A DNA stretch of 38,018 nucleotides from an uncultured Burkholderiales bacterium (lineage in GTDB: Bacteria; Pseudomonadota; Gammaproteobacteria; Burkholderiales; Burkholderiaceae_E). The position numbers and the translations under genes are program-made. Positions 11,003-18,895 of this stretch are shown here, piece after piece. The DNA is taken from contig CADEEH010000037.1 in NCBI GenBank assembly GCA_902826305.1, positions 1 through 38,018 on the forward strand, read 5' to 3'. Positions within the stretch are counted from its first letter, which is position 1. Every line of letters starts with the position of its first letter. The notes beneath the pieces are model-generated. The model made no database searches and was not told the DNA's origin. It saw only the letters and a list, made by a program, of their open reading frames with translations.

Positions 11003-12688
11003 TCATCGCGCACAGAACTCCGGGTCGTCGATCACACAATCGGGCAATTCCTCGTCGTCGATGCCGCGGGTGCGGATTCCGCTCGGTCGGCCGAAAGCGA
11101 GGCCGTTGGGCAGCAGCACCCACATCAGCAGCCGATCCTTGGTCTGCAGCGCACGGGCACCGGCCGCGGGCCCCGATCCCCAGAAGAAGTCCGCCCGCAC
11201 CGCACCACGGATCGCACCACCGGTGTCCTGCGCGAACATCAGCCGACGCATCTGGCCGGAACCATCCTGCCGCGTCGCTTCGATGAACACCGGTGCACCG
11301 AGCGGCGTGACGCGCGGATCGACCGCGATCGAACGGCCGGCGGTCAGCGGCACGCCGAGTGCGCCCCGGGGCCCGCCTTCGACGCGCGGATTCTCGCGGA
11401 AGAACACGAAGCTGCGATCGAGCCGACGCGCCGACACCAGATGCGCGAGGGCGGCCAGTGCAAAACGCGACGCATCCTTCGGGGACATGTCGATGCCGGC
11501 GACCGTGGCGCTGTCCGCGCCGGCGCGCGGCACGGCCGGCGTCGCCGTGGAACCCCGCGCCGGCGCGCCGCGATGCGGACGTTGGGCAAGCAACTGGTCG
11601 ACCATTTTTTCGACCGTGGCATCGTCGACCTTGCGTCGGATGCCCCGGGTGCGGATCGCGGGATCACCCTCGGTCGCCGGCGAAGCGACCGGTGTGTCAG
11701 TCGGTGCCGCGGACGACACCTCCGTGGTCGACGGCGTGGCCGGCGCAGCCGCTCCGTCCCCGGGTGGTGCATCCGCGACCAGCGAGCGCAACGTGTCCGA
11801 CAGCACGGATTCGTCGACCACATCGGGCACGACGGCGCCCGCATCACCATCGATGCCGCGCGTGCGCACACCCGCGGTCGTGCCGCGCGGCGTGAACGGC
11901 TGGCCGTTCTGGTCCGCGTACGAGACGCGGATCTGCTTGCCATCGGGCATCCGGATCCGGCCCGACCCCTGGACCTGCATCACGTAGAGTGCATTCGCAT
12001 CGTCGACCCATGCCAATACCGGTGCACGCATCGCCGCGCCGGATTCGATCTGCTGGCGGCTCCAATAGGCGACCGCACGCTGGCCCTCGAGTCGCAGGCG
12101 ATGGCGCTGGTCCATCGGCGCGGAGCCGAGCGCGGCGACATCGAGCGTGATCGGACCGTCGGCGGCGACCACCAGTTCGTTGCCACGAGCGGCCAGGCGC
12201 ACCCGCGTGCCCGTGCGCGGAATCGACCGTGCGTCGAGCTGGAACATGTCGGCCGGCGGACCGTAGACCGGGAACACGAATGCACCGCCGCGCTGCCTGC
12301 GCCCGGCGAGCACCGGCTCGAAGTAACCGGTCAGCAGGCCGGCCTCGGGCGCGCCGCGGTCTTCGACCCGGTAGACGGTGAACTGCGATTCGAAGAACGT
12401 GCGCGCCGCCACCGCACCGGCGTCGCCGAGCGAGCGCGCGCGTTCGCAGGCGGCCTGCCAGGCGGACTTCGAACCGAGCGACTGGCAGGCGGCCTGGAAC
12501 GTCCGCAACGCGTCCTGATGGGCATCGTCGGACCAGCCCGGCAGCTGTTGCCAGGGCTGGGGCTCGAACAGCGCGTTGCGGGTCGCGATCGGTGCCGCCC
12601 AGGCGGTCGCGACACAGAGCACCGCCGCCATCGACCACGAGGCGGCAAACCCGACCATGCGCAAAACACCCGGCCACATCGTCGTCAT
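11003..12688 (-). CDS. mltA: MltA-type lytic transglycosylase with a low-complexity insertion
   Basis: The ATG at 12688 follows AGGAG at 9 nt and opens a signal peptide (about 1-32, ending ATAWAAP); the open frame upstream of it has no such support. The 561-residue protein has an MltA domain (about 105-265; GYFEPVL, VQGSGRIRMPDG) and a 3D domain (about 427-535; GALGVPLTAGRSIAVDPR, AQDTGGAIRG). The Asp of AQDTGG (D488) is the catalytic acid by alignment with E. coli MltA D308. It cleaves peptidoglycan to 1,6-anhydromuropeptides. It is longer than usual because about 150 residues rich in Ala/Pro/Thr separate the two halves, and the pentapeptide RTRGI occurs three times (275, 346, 539). No lipobox is visible. 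Its place before tagH suggests local wall opening for T6SS. Confidence 0.88.
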   Translation of the reverse strand: MTTMWPGVLRMVGFAASWSMAAVLCVATAWAAPIATRNALFEPQPWQQLPGWSDDAHQDALRTFQAACQSLGSKSAWQAACERARSLGDAGAVAARTFFESQFTVYRVEDRGAPEAGLLTGYFEPVLAGRRQRGGAFVFPVYGPPADMFQLDARSIPRTGTRVRLAARGNELVVAADGPITLDVAALGSAPMDQRHRLRLEGQRAVAYWSRQQIESGAAMRAPVLAWVDDANALYVMQVQGSGRIRMPDGKQIRVSYADQNGQPFTPRGTTAGVRTRGIDGDAGAVVPDVVDESVLSDTLRSLVADAPPGDGAAAPATPSTTEVSSAAPTDTPVASPATEGDPAIRTRGIRRKVDDATVEKMVDQLLAQRPHRGAPARGSTATPAVPRAGADSATVAGIDMSPKDASRFALAALAHLVSARRLDRSFVFFRENPRVEGGPRGALGVPLTAGRSIAVDPRVTPLGAPVFIEATRQDGSGQMRRLMFAQDTGGAIRGAVRADFFWGSGPAAGARALQTKDRLLMWVLLPNGLAFGRPSGIRTRGIDDEELPDCVIDDPEFCAR

Positions 12689-13040
12689 CCCGTCGAACTC
12701 CTGCAGCGCCGCCGCACCGATGCTACGCGCCGCGAGGCGACCTGCGAAGAGGCCACCCGCCGGCATCGATGCCAGTGTGCGTCGCCCGCCCCGCCGACGG
12801 TATACGACCGAAGGCGTAGCGACCCCCGCCCGCAGGACCGTTTCCGCGGCTCGATGCGGCGCCGAGACAGCATCGCCCGCCTCGCGGCATCACGCGATAC
12901 CCGGTGTGCGCGATGGTGGTCACCGACGCGACCGGGCATCGTCCCGCAACGCGCCGCCGGACCGGCCCTACGACTTCGGTCGAATTGTTCCTCCGCCCGT
13001 CGATGCCTACAGTTGACCGTACGAGACGAGGAGGGACATC
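12689..13040. promoter_or_regulatory. divergent intergenic region between mltA and the DUF3592 gene
   Basis: This 352-nt gap separates divergent genes. It holds a perfect 12-bp palindrome, GGCATCGATGCC, at 12762-12773, about 75 nt upstream of the mltA start and a possible operator. It also contains the sigma70-like promoter annotated separately for the rightward gene. I see no RNA gene or convincing ORF in it. Confidence 0.4.
12985..13013 (+). promoter_or_regulatory. sigma70-like promoter for the DUF3592 gene
   Basis: TTGTTC at 12985-12990 and TACAGT at 13008-13013 are separated by exactly 17 nt, and the ATG lies 28 nt further on. It is one of the better -35/-10 matches in this GC-rich window. 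Confidence 0.45.
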
Positions 13041-13472
13041 ATGCAGACATCACACTACGGACTGTTCATCCTGGCCACGATGGCACCGTTGGCCGCCCTC
13101 TGGGGATGTGCGTTGTGGCGGCCGCTGTACGCGCTCGTCCGCGGCCACGCGACCCTCGGCGAGGTCACCGCGATGAAGCAGCAACCCGGCGAGGCCGGTG
13201 ATCCGGCCGCCCTGTACTGGCACCCGATCATCGAGTATCGCGACGAATGTGGTGCGACCCGGCGCTTCGTGTCGCGTTACGGCGCACCGAGCCGCCCGAT
13301 GGCGGTCGGTTCGGTGGTGCCGGTCCGTTTCGTGCCGGGCCATCCGCGGTACGCCGAGATCACCTCGCTGCATGGCGCCGGCGCCGAGCCGTTCACTTAC
13401 CTGGCCGTCCGCGTGCCGCTCGTCGCAGGGCTCGGGTTCATGCTCTTCGGCCTTCTCCAGTGGAGTGTCTGA
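13041..13472 (+). CDS. DUF3592-like two-helix membrane protein
   Basis: The 143-residue protein begins after a strong GGAGG site. It has one hydrophobic helix at each end (about 6-27 and 120-141) around a soluble core (WHPIIEYRDECG, GSVVPVRFVPGHPRYAEI) that resembles DUF3592 proteins, whose function is unknown to me. The core between the helices probably lies on one side of the membrane. Its stop and the next gene's ATG share one base (TGATG), so the two are almost certainly translated together. Because the partner is a candidate peptidoglycan hydrolase, an immunity or anchoring role is conceivable. Confidence 0.7.
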   Translation: MQTSHYGLFILATMAPLAALWGCALWRPLYALVRGHATLGEVTAMKQQPGEAGDPAALYWHPIIEYRDECGATRRFVSRYGAPSRPMAVGSVVPVRFVPGHPRYAEITSLHGAGAEPFTYLAVRVPLVAGLGFMLFGLLQWSV

Positions 13473-14272
13473 TGAGACCCACCCTGAGCTTCGGTTCCAG
13501 CGGCCCCGCGGTGGTCGAAGCGCAGTCCAAGCTCAACAAAGGTGTCTCGTCGTTGGCCCGTCTCGACGAGGACGGCGGCTTCGGGCCGCTGACCGCCAGC
13601 CGCGTGCGCGAATTCCAGATGCAGAAGCAGCTCGGCGTCGACGGTGTCGTCGGTCCGATCACCTGGGGCGCACTCGATGCGCTCGGCAACGAAGGAGTAC
13701 TGACCACCCCGATCGGGATTCCGCCCCAGGTCATCGAGGCGCCGGCGGGGCCGGTGGCAGGCTCGCTGCGCCAGCGCATCATCGACATCGCGATCGCCGA
13801 GGCGACACCCGAACCCGGCCGCGTCAGCGACCTGGATGTGATCATCGAGGACGGCGAGACGGTGCGCAGGGGATGGCGACGGCTGAAGCAGTACTTCGAC
13901 GAGGGCGTGGAAGGCTGGAACGAATCGAGATGGAACTCCGCCACGCTCAAGGGCGTGCGCAAGCCGGGCGCGTGGCTGCCGGGGCACATCTCCTGGTGCG
14001 GGATCTTCGCGACCTGGGTGCTGCAGCAGGCGGGTCTGCCGGTCAAATGGCGCGTCGGCCAGGGCATCACCGTCCTGCAGAAGATCGGCGGCAGCCAGGG
14101 CCTGCAGGCCGGCGACGTGGCGATCCTGAAGGGCGAGAAGGTGCATCACTTCGTGGTCGCCGGCATCGACGGCAAGATCGTCCGGTCGGTGAACGGCAAC
14201 TCCGACGCCCAGAGCATCCTGATCAAGCAGAACCGGCTCGACGAGATCTGGTACTACTATCGCGCGCAGTGA
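13472..14272 (+). CDS. peptidoglycan-binding cysteine hydrolase (CHAP/NlpC-like), candidate T6SS effector
   Basis: The ATG at 13472 overlaps the previous stop by one base; the open frame further upstream lies within the DUF3592 gene. The 266-residue product has an N-terminal PG_binding_1 repeat (about 5-72; DGGFGPLTASRVREFQ, VDGVVGPITWGAL). A C-terminal papain-like hydrolase shows a catalytic-type Cys (C176 in ISWCGIFATWVLQQAG), a His pair (225-226 in KVHHFVVAG) and a polar residue near N241. The fold resembles CHAP/NlpC amidases that cut stem peptides. There is no signal peptide, unlike housekeeping wall hydrolases, so export by the T6SS is an attractive inference. The 3' end overlaps the convergent acyltransferase gene by 16 nt. 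Confidence 0.7.
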   Translation: MRPTLSFGSSGPAVVEAQSKLNKGVSSLARLDEDGGFGPLTASRVREFQMQKQLGVDGVVGPITWGALDALGNEGVLTTPIGIPPQVIEAPAGPVAGSLRQRIIDIAIAEATPEPGRVSDLDVIIEDGETVRRGWRRLKQYFDEGVEGWNESRWNSATLKGVRKPGAWLPGHISWCGIFATWVLQQAGLPVKWRVGQGITVLQKIGGSQGLQAGDVAILKGEKVHHFVVAGIDGKIVRSVNGNSDAQSILIKQNRLDEIWYYYRAQ

Positions 14273-15432
14273 ACGGCGTTCGTCCGTGACGGCCGCAGCC
14301 AGGTGATGGTGGCCAACCGCCGCCGGCCGTGACGGAGCATCGGCAGTTCGAGCAGACGATACGACACGAGCCCGGCCGCGATCGATGCGCCCAGCGTGAC
14401 GAGGATTGCCAGATCCGGATCGAGCGCGACGCGTTCGACGACCTCGACCATCATCCGAACGACGGCGAGGTGCGACAGATAGATCGAGTACGACGCGTCA
14501 CCGACGATCTTCATCGCCGCGGCCACCGGTCCGCTCGTGTCGCCCGAGCCGATTACCGACGCGAACAGCAGCAACGCCGGCACGCCCCAGTCGATCGAGC
14601 GCTCGATCGCCGTGTGTCCATCGATCGAGTTGTGCGCCATCGCGAACGTCGTGTTCGGCATCAGGGTCAATTCGACGAGCACCCCGATGAAGACGATCGT
14701 GAATGCCGTCGCGAGCAGCGGCCGCCACGTCGCGAGCATTCCGCGACGGAACGCCAGATAGGCAACGACGCCGAACCCGAACTCCCACAAGAAGGGGCTG
14801 GTCAGCATGCGCCACAGGACATCGAACGGCGCGGCCCACAGACCGACGAACGGCAGCAGGCCGAGCAGACCGAGGAGCAGGAACGGAAGGCGCCGCACGC
14901 CGAGCGCCAGACCGGCGGCGACGAGCAGGTAGAAGATGAACTCGAAAGCAAGCGTCCAGCCCAGATAATGGATCGGCCAGGCGTACCTGCCCTGGTCGAA
15001 GATCGGCACGATGGTGACCGTGTTGATCAGCGACATCGGATCGATGCGCTGTCCGCCGGCCAGCATCACGCCCAGCAAGACCAGCGAAAACAGGTAGAAC
15101 AGCGGCGCGACGCGGACGAAACGCTGCGCGAGGAACATCAGCGCACCCCGCGGCCCGACGAAACGGCCTGCCCCCAGCGTCATCACGAAACCGCTGATGA
15201 CGAAGAACAGGTCGACCCCGAAGCCGCCGAACTGGCCGAACGCCGGAATCGGTGCCAACAGCGACCGTGGCATGGCGATCGAGGGCTCATGCACCAGCCA
15301 GATCGCCGCGTGGTTGAAGACCACGGCCAACGCGGCCACGCCGCGCAGGATCTGCACGCTGTCGAGTCGATCGGTGCCGGTCGGAACGACGCTCGCGACC
15401 TGTCGCTCGCGAGCGGTGAACGTCGATGCCAT
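14257..15432 (-). CDS. acyltransferase family 3 (OafA/YrhL-type) integral membrane protein
   Basis: I start at the ATG at 15432, giving 391 residues; an open extension to 15561 reads as unstructured sequence. The opening segment LDSVQILRGVAALAVVFNHAAIW carries the conserved Arg and the catalytic-type His of this family, and FGVDLFFVISGFVM is the second diagnostic block. About ten hydrophobic segments follow. Members move acetyl or other acyl groups onto extracytoplasmic sugars such as O-antigen, exopolysaccharide or peptidoglycan. The substrate cannot be read from the sequence, and no polysaccharide genes adjoin it. Confidence 0.85.
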   Translation of the reverse strand: MASTFTARERQVASVVPTGTDRLDSVQILRGVAALAVVFNHAAIWLVHEPSIAMPRSLLAPIPAFGQFGGFGVDLFFVISGFVMTLGAGRFVGPRGALMFLAQRFVRVAPLFYLFSLVLLGVMLAGGQRIDPMSLINTVTIVPIFDQGRYAWPIHYLGWTLAFEFIFYLLVAAGLALGVRRLPFLLLGLLGLLPFVGLWAAPFDVLWRMLTSPFLWEFGFGVVAYLAFRRGMLATWRPLLATAFTIVFIGVLVELTLMPNTTFAMAHNSIDGHTAIERSIDWGVPALLLFASVIGSGDTSGPVAAAMKIVGDASYSIYLSHLAVVRMMVEVVERVALDPDLAILVTLGASIAAGLVSYRLLELPMLRHGRRRLATITWLRPSRTNAVHCAR

Positions 15433-15563
15433 GCGCGAAGTCCTGGAAATCGGGTTGGCCAGCGACCCATTGTCGAAGGGCCGGCCGATGGCGTCAGGGA
15501 ACCGGGGATCCGCTGAGGCCTTTCCAGTCGCAGGGGATTGGACGAGGCGTGCCGACCACAAGA

Positions 15564-15577
15564 CCGGTCATGACCGG
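15564..15577. other. 14-bp perfect palindrome between the caspase and acyltransferase genes
   Basis: CCGGTCATGACCGG reads the same on both strands and is followed by a further GC-rich partial inverted repeat (CCGGCCTGCCGGCCGG). It lies downstream of the caspase-gene stop and upstream of the acyltransferase start. Without a T run it is as likely an operator as a terminator stem. Confidence 0.35.
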
Positions 15578-15614
15578 CCTGCCGGCCGGGGTCCGTGCCG
15601 ACCCGGCCGAATGC

Positions 15615-18600
15615 CTACAACCGCGCGATCACGAAGTCCGGCACGCCGATCGGTGAGATCGTCACCGGCGTCTGGCGCCCGTCGGTGAGCTTGCGCACTT
15701 CCTCGGAGACGAAGAAGTCCAGGCCCTTGAAGGTGATGTTGCCTTCGTTGCGGAAGTCCGCCTTGCCCGCGATGCCTTCGATCAGCGCCTTCGTGAAGGC
15801 GCCGTTGCCCCACTCGTCCTTCTCTTCGGACTGCTGGCGACCGGAACTCGACGCGAAGACCACGACACCGTTCTCCGATGCCGCCAGGTTGTTGGCGAGG
15901 CGGGCCAGTTCACGCGACGCCTGGATCGTCGATCCGAGGGCGTTGCCCGCGAAACACGTGTCGACGAAGAACAGCGCGCGTCCCCGCATCGTGCCCAGCG
16001 TCTGGCGGATGAACGCCTCGGGCACGCCGGTGGCAGCGAGCCGCTCGTGCTGCCCTTCGAACGGGAGGAAGTAGTACTGTCCGTCGGCCGCGTTGATGCC
16101 GTGACCGGCCATGAACAACATGCCGTAGTCGCGCGGCCCGACGCTGGTGCTCAGCCACTTCAATGCCGCCAGGATCTCGGTGCGGGTCGCATCACGTTCC
16201 GACAACGTCCGCGCGACCACCTGCTCGAAACGCTTGCCCTCCTGCGCCTTCAATGCGGCGGAGAAATCGCGTGCATCCTTCGCGGCCAGTCCGAGCTTGT
16301 ATTCGGCACGCTGATAGTTGCTGATGCCGATCGACAGCACGTACAACGTCCCTTGTGCGCGCTGGCGCGCGCCGGTGGCGGAGGAAGCGCCGCCCGCGGC
16401 CGGCGGGCGGGTCGGAAGTGTCGACGGTGCAGCCGCGGCAACGATCGGTGAGGCGACGATCGACGCAGCGTCGATCGGCTTGGCGATTGCCGTCGTCACG
16501 GCGGCGCCGGGGGACTCGACCTTGTAGATCAGCGGATCGGAGATGCCGTACCGGTCGGTGGCGATGATCTGGACCGACTGCGCGCCCTCGGGCAGGTTGA
16601 CCTTCGCGAGCGCCCGGGTCTTGCCGTCGAAACGTTCGGGCAGGTCCACGCTGCCGCGTTCGACCGGCCTGCCGTCGACACGGATCTCGATGGCGATCTG
16701 CGCGCCGCTGCTTTGCGAGCGGATCGTGAACGGGATCGACACTTCGTTGCCGCCGGTGCGGATCGGCGCATTGTCCAGTGCGCCCAGCGCCGGCGGCAGC
16801 GAGTCGGCGCGGATCGGCTCGGTGCGTACCGGCGTCGTCGCGACCGGGGGCGCCGCAGGCGGCGCAGCCGGCGGTGCGGAGGGAGTCGGTGTCGCGACCG
16901 CCGTCGACGCCGGTGCGGTCGCATCGAGATAGACGGTGGTCGGCAGCTCGGGCAACGACGGCTTCTCGGCCTCGCTCTGCCGGATCGCCGCCTCCCGAGC
17001 CCGGTCCGAATCGCGAACCGCGGTGCCGACGTCGAGTGTCGCGAACACCCGGTCGATCACGTCGGGACGATTGAACCGGTCCCGGAACCGTCCGATCGAA
17101 TGGAATTCGGCCGGCTCGTCGGGGCCGCGATTGACGCTCCAGCCGAGCAATCGGTCCGCACCCGGACTGGCGTCGAAATGCCCGCTCGGCGTCCAGACCA
17201 CCCAGCGCCCGTCCGAGGCCACATACAGCGTGGCGAGCGTCTGGCCGTCGCTGCCGCGCCACCAGCGCATCGTACCGTCCGATTGTGCGGTGACCACGAG
17301 ACGGCCATCCTCGCTCGCGTGAGCGGCCCGCACCTCGGCGCCCGCGGGCACCTGCCACTCGACCCGGCCACCCTGGTTGACCCGGTACAGTTCGCGCGAC
17401 GTGCCCAGGAAGGCGTCGCCCGACCCGGTGTACGCAAGCGACCGGGACGCGACCAGCGCGGGCAACTGGATCGACGCGCCGTTGACGGTCGGATTCGTCG
17501 TGTCCTGCCACTTCGCGTTCTCGAACAGGCCGCGCCGCGTCTTCGGCTCGGCCAGTTTCGACGCGGGCGAGTTCGACGCCAGCCGCTTGCGCAGATCGAA
17601 CGCGTGCTGGCGTGCATCGGCGGTCGCCCAGCCGATCGCGGCCAGTGTGCCGTCGGCCTTCAGCACGGTCGGATCGCTGACGAAACCGAACGTGCCGCCG
17701 ATCTTCGGGCCGGCCTTGCCGGCCGCATCCAGCACACCCCAGGCCCCTTCGGCGGTGGCATAGATCGAGCGGCCGTCACCCATCGCGGCGAGATCCATCA
17801 CCGAATTGCCCGCGACAACGGTCTGGCCGAGCAGCCGTCCAGTGGCCGCGTCGTAGCGCACGACCGGGAACTGCGCGCCCTTCTGGTACCCGGTGCCGGC
17901 CGCGATCACCGTCGCGCCATCGGACGACCACACGACGGACCACAGGTTGCCCGCCTCGAAGCCTGGCCGGTCGAGGCGAGCCAGTTCACGGCCCGACGTC
18001 GCGTCGATCACCACCGGCGCGCGCGTGTCGGCGAAGAATCCGACCGCCAGGCGCTGTCCTTCCGGCGAGAAGGCCACCGAATACGGCTGCGCCTTCTCGA
18101 CATCGAACTCGGCCACCTTCGACGCCTTGCCACCGGTGGCCCGATAGATCCTGATCCGACCGTCCTGGCACGCGGCGGCGACGTTGCCGCGGGCATCCGT
18201 CGCGAGTCCGTGGCAGCCCCCGGTGACTTCCTCGTCCAGCAGCGATCCACCCGACGCCGCGTCGATCACACGGATGCCGGCATTGCCTGCGCCGCCGGCG
18301 AGTGCGGCGACCAGCACCGTGCCATCGGCGGACCAACGCAACCGCCGCACGCCATCGCCGCTGGCGACGAACGTGCGCACCATACGCCCGGACGACGGCG
18401 AGAACAGGTAGATGCGCCGCCCGTCGTCTCCCGCTCCGGTCGTGCCCCCGATCGCCACCAGATCGTCGCGCGGATGGATCGCCACCGCCCGCATCTGCCC
18501 GATGTCGCCGGAACCGATCGGCGGACGGAGCACGTGCCGCAGCTGGCCGGTGTCCAGGTCCCAGACCCGCGCGGTCTTGTCATCGGACGCGGTGACCAGC

Positions 18601-18806
18601 AGGTTGCGCGCCGGATCGACGTCGAGACGACGGATCACCGACTGGTGCATGCCGGTCTCGAGGCGCAGTACCGGCTCGGCGGTGCGTTGCGACCAGGCAG
18701 GCACCGTCGTTGCCAGCAAGACCAGGCAAGCGGTCACGGCTCGCAGCGAGCGCGACAGGCTCGTCGCGCCGATGCCGCCCAGGCTGCGGATCGTGCGACC
18801 GCTCAC
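15615..18806 (-). CDS. secreted WD40-caspase (peptidase C14) protein
   Basis: The 1063-residue product starts at a GTG and has a signal peptide (hydrophobic core about 22-36, then PAWSQ). A WD40-like beta-propeller follows (about 45-560; LVTASDDKTARVWDLDTG, DGRLVVTAQSDGTMRWWRGSDG). Next come a Pro/Ala/Thr linker, an Ig-like strand-rich stretch (about 690-770) and a C-terminal caspase domain (about 815-1063). The catalytic dyad is H902 (MAGHG) and C951 (FVDTCFAGNALG). Family peptidases cleave after basic or acidic residues; specificity is not evident here. The signal peptide places it in the periplasm or outside. The GTG has only a weak ribosome site, and a later GTG at 18737 is an alternative start. 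Confidence 0.82.
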   Translation of the reverse strand: MSGRTIRSLGGIGATSLSRSLRAVTACLVLLATTVPAWSQRTAEPVLRLETGMHQSVIRRLDVDPARNLLVTASDDKTARVWDLDTGQLRHVLRPPIGSGDIGQMRAVAIHPRDDLVAIGGTTGAGDDGRRIYLFSPSSGRMVRTFVASGDGVRRLRWSADGTVLVAALAGGAGNAGIRVIDAASGGSLLDEEVTGGCHGLATDARGNVAAACQDGRIRIYRATGGKASKVAEFDVEKAQPYSVAFSPEGQRLAVGFFADTRAPVVIDATSGRELARLDRPGFEAGNLWSVVWSSDGATVIAAGTGYQKGAQFPVVRYDAATGRLLGQTVVAGNSVMDLAAMGDGRSIYATAEGAWGVLDAAGKAGPKIGGTFGFVSDPTVLKADGTLAAIGWATADARQHAFDLRKRLASNSPASKLAEPKTRRGLFENAKWQDTTNPTVNGASIQLPALVASRSLAYTGSGDAFLGTSRELYRVNQGGRVEWQVPAGAEVRAAHASEDGRLVVTAQSDGTMRWWRGSDGQTLATLYVASDGRWVVWTPSGHFDASPGADRLLGWSVNRGPDEPAEFHSIGRFRDRFNRPDVIDRVFATLDVGTAVRDSDRAREAAIRQSEAEKPSLPELPTTVYLDATAPASTAVATPTPSAPPAAPPAAPPVATTPVRTEPIRADSLPPALGALDNAPIRTGGNEVSIPFTIRSQSSGAQIAIEIRVDGRPVERGSVDLPERFDGKTRALAKVNLPEGAQSVQIIATDRYGISDPLIYKVESPGAAVTTAIAKPIDAASIVASPIVAAAAPSTLPTRPPAAGGASSATGARQRAQGTLYVLSIGISNYQRAEYKLGLAAKDARDFSAALKAQEGKRFEQVVARTLSERDATRTEILAALKWLSTSVGPRDYGMLFMAGHGINAADGQYYFLPFEGQHERLAATGVPEAFIRQTLGTMRGRALFFVDTCFAGNALGSTIQASRELARLANNLAASENGVVVFASSSGRQQSEEKDEWGNGAFTKALIEGIAGKADFRNEGNITFKGLDFFVSEEVRKLTDGRQTPVTISPIGVPDFVIARL

Positions 18807-18895
18807 GGCTGGTCAGACCTTCGCGCGGTGATCATCCGGATCCCGACACATGCCGGGTTCCACGGCACGCTGACCCGGAAATGCAGCCCGTCACA

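Noticed and set aside
11441-13201. 586-codon open frame opposite mltA
   Set aside because: No motif, and it runs through the divergent promoter region and into the DUF3592 gene.
15433-15561. N-terminal extension of the acyltransferase
   Set aside because: The extra 43 residues show no membrane or family character, and the family begins at the LDSVQILRG block soon after the ATG at 15432.
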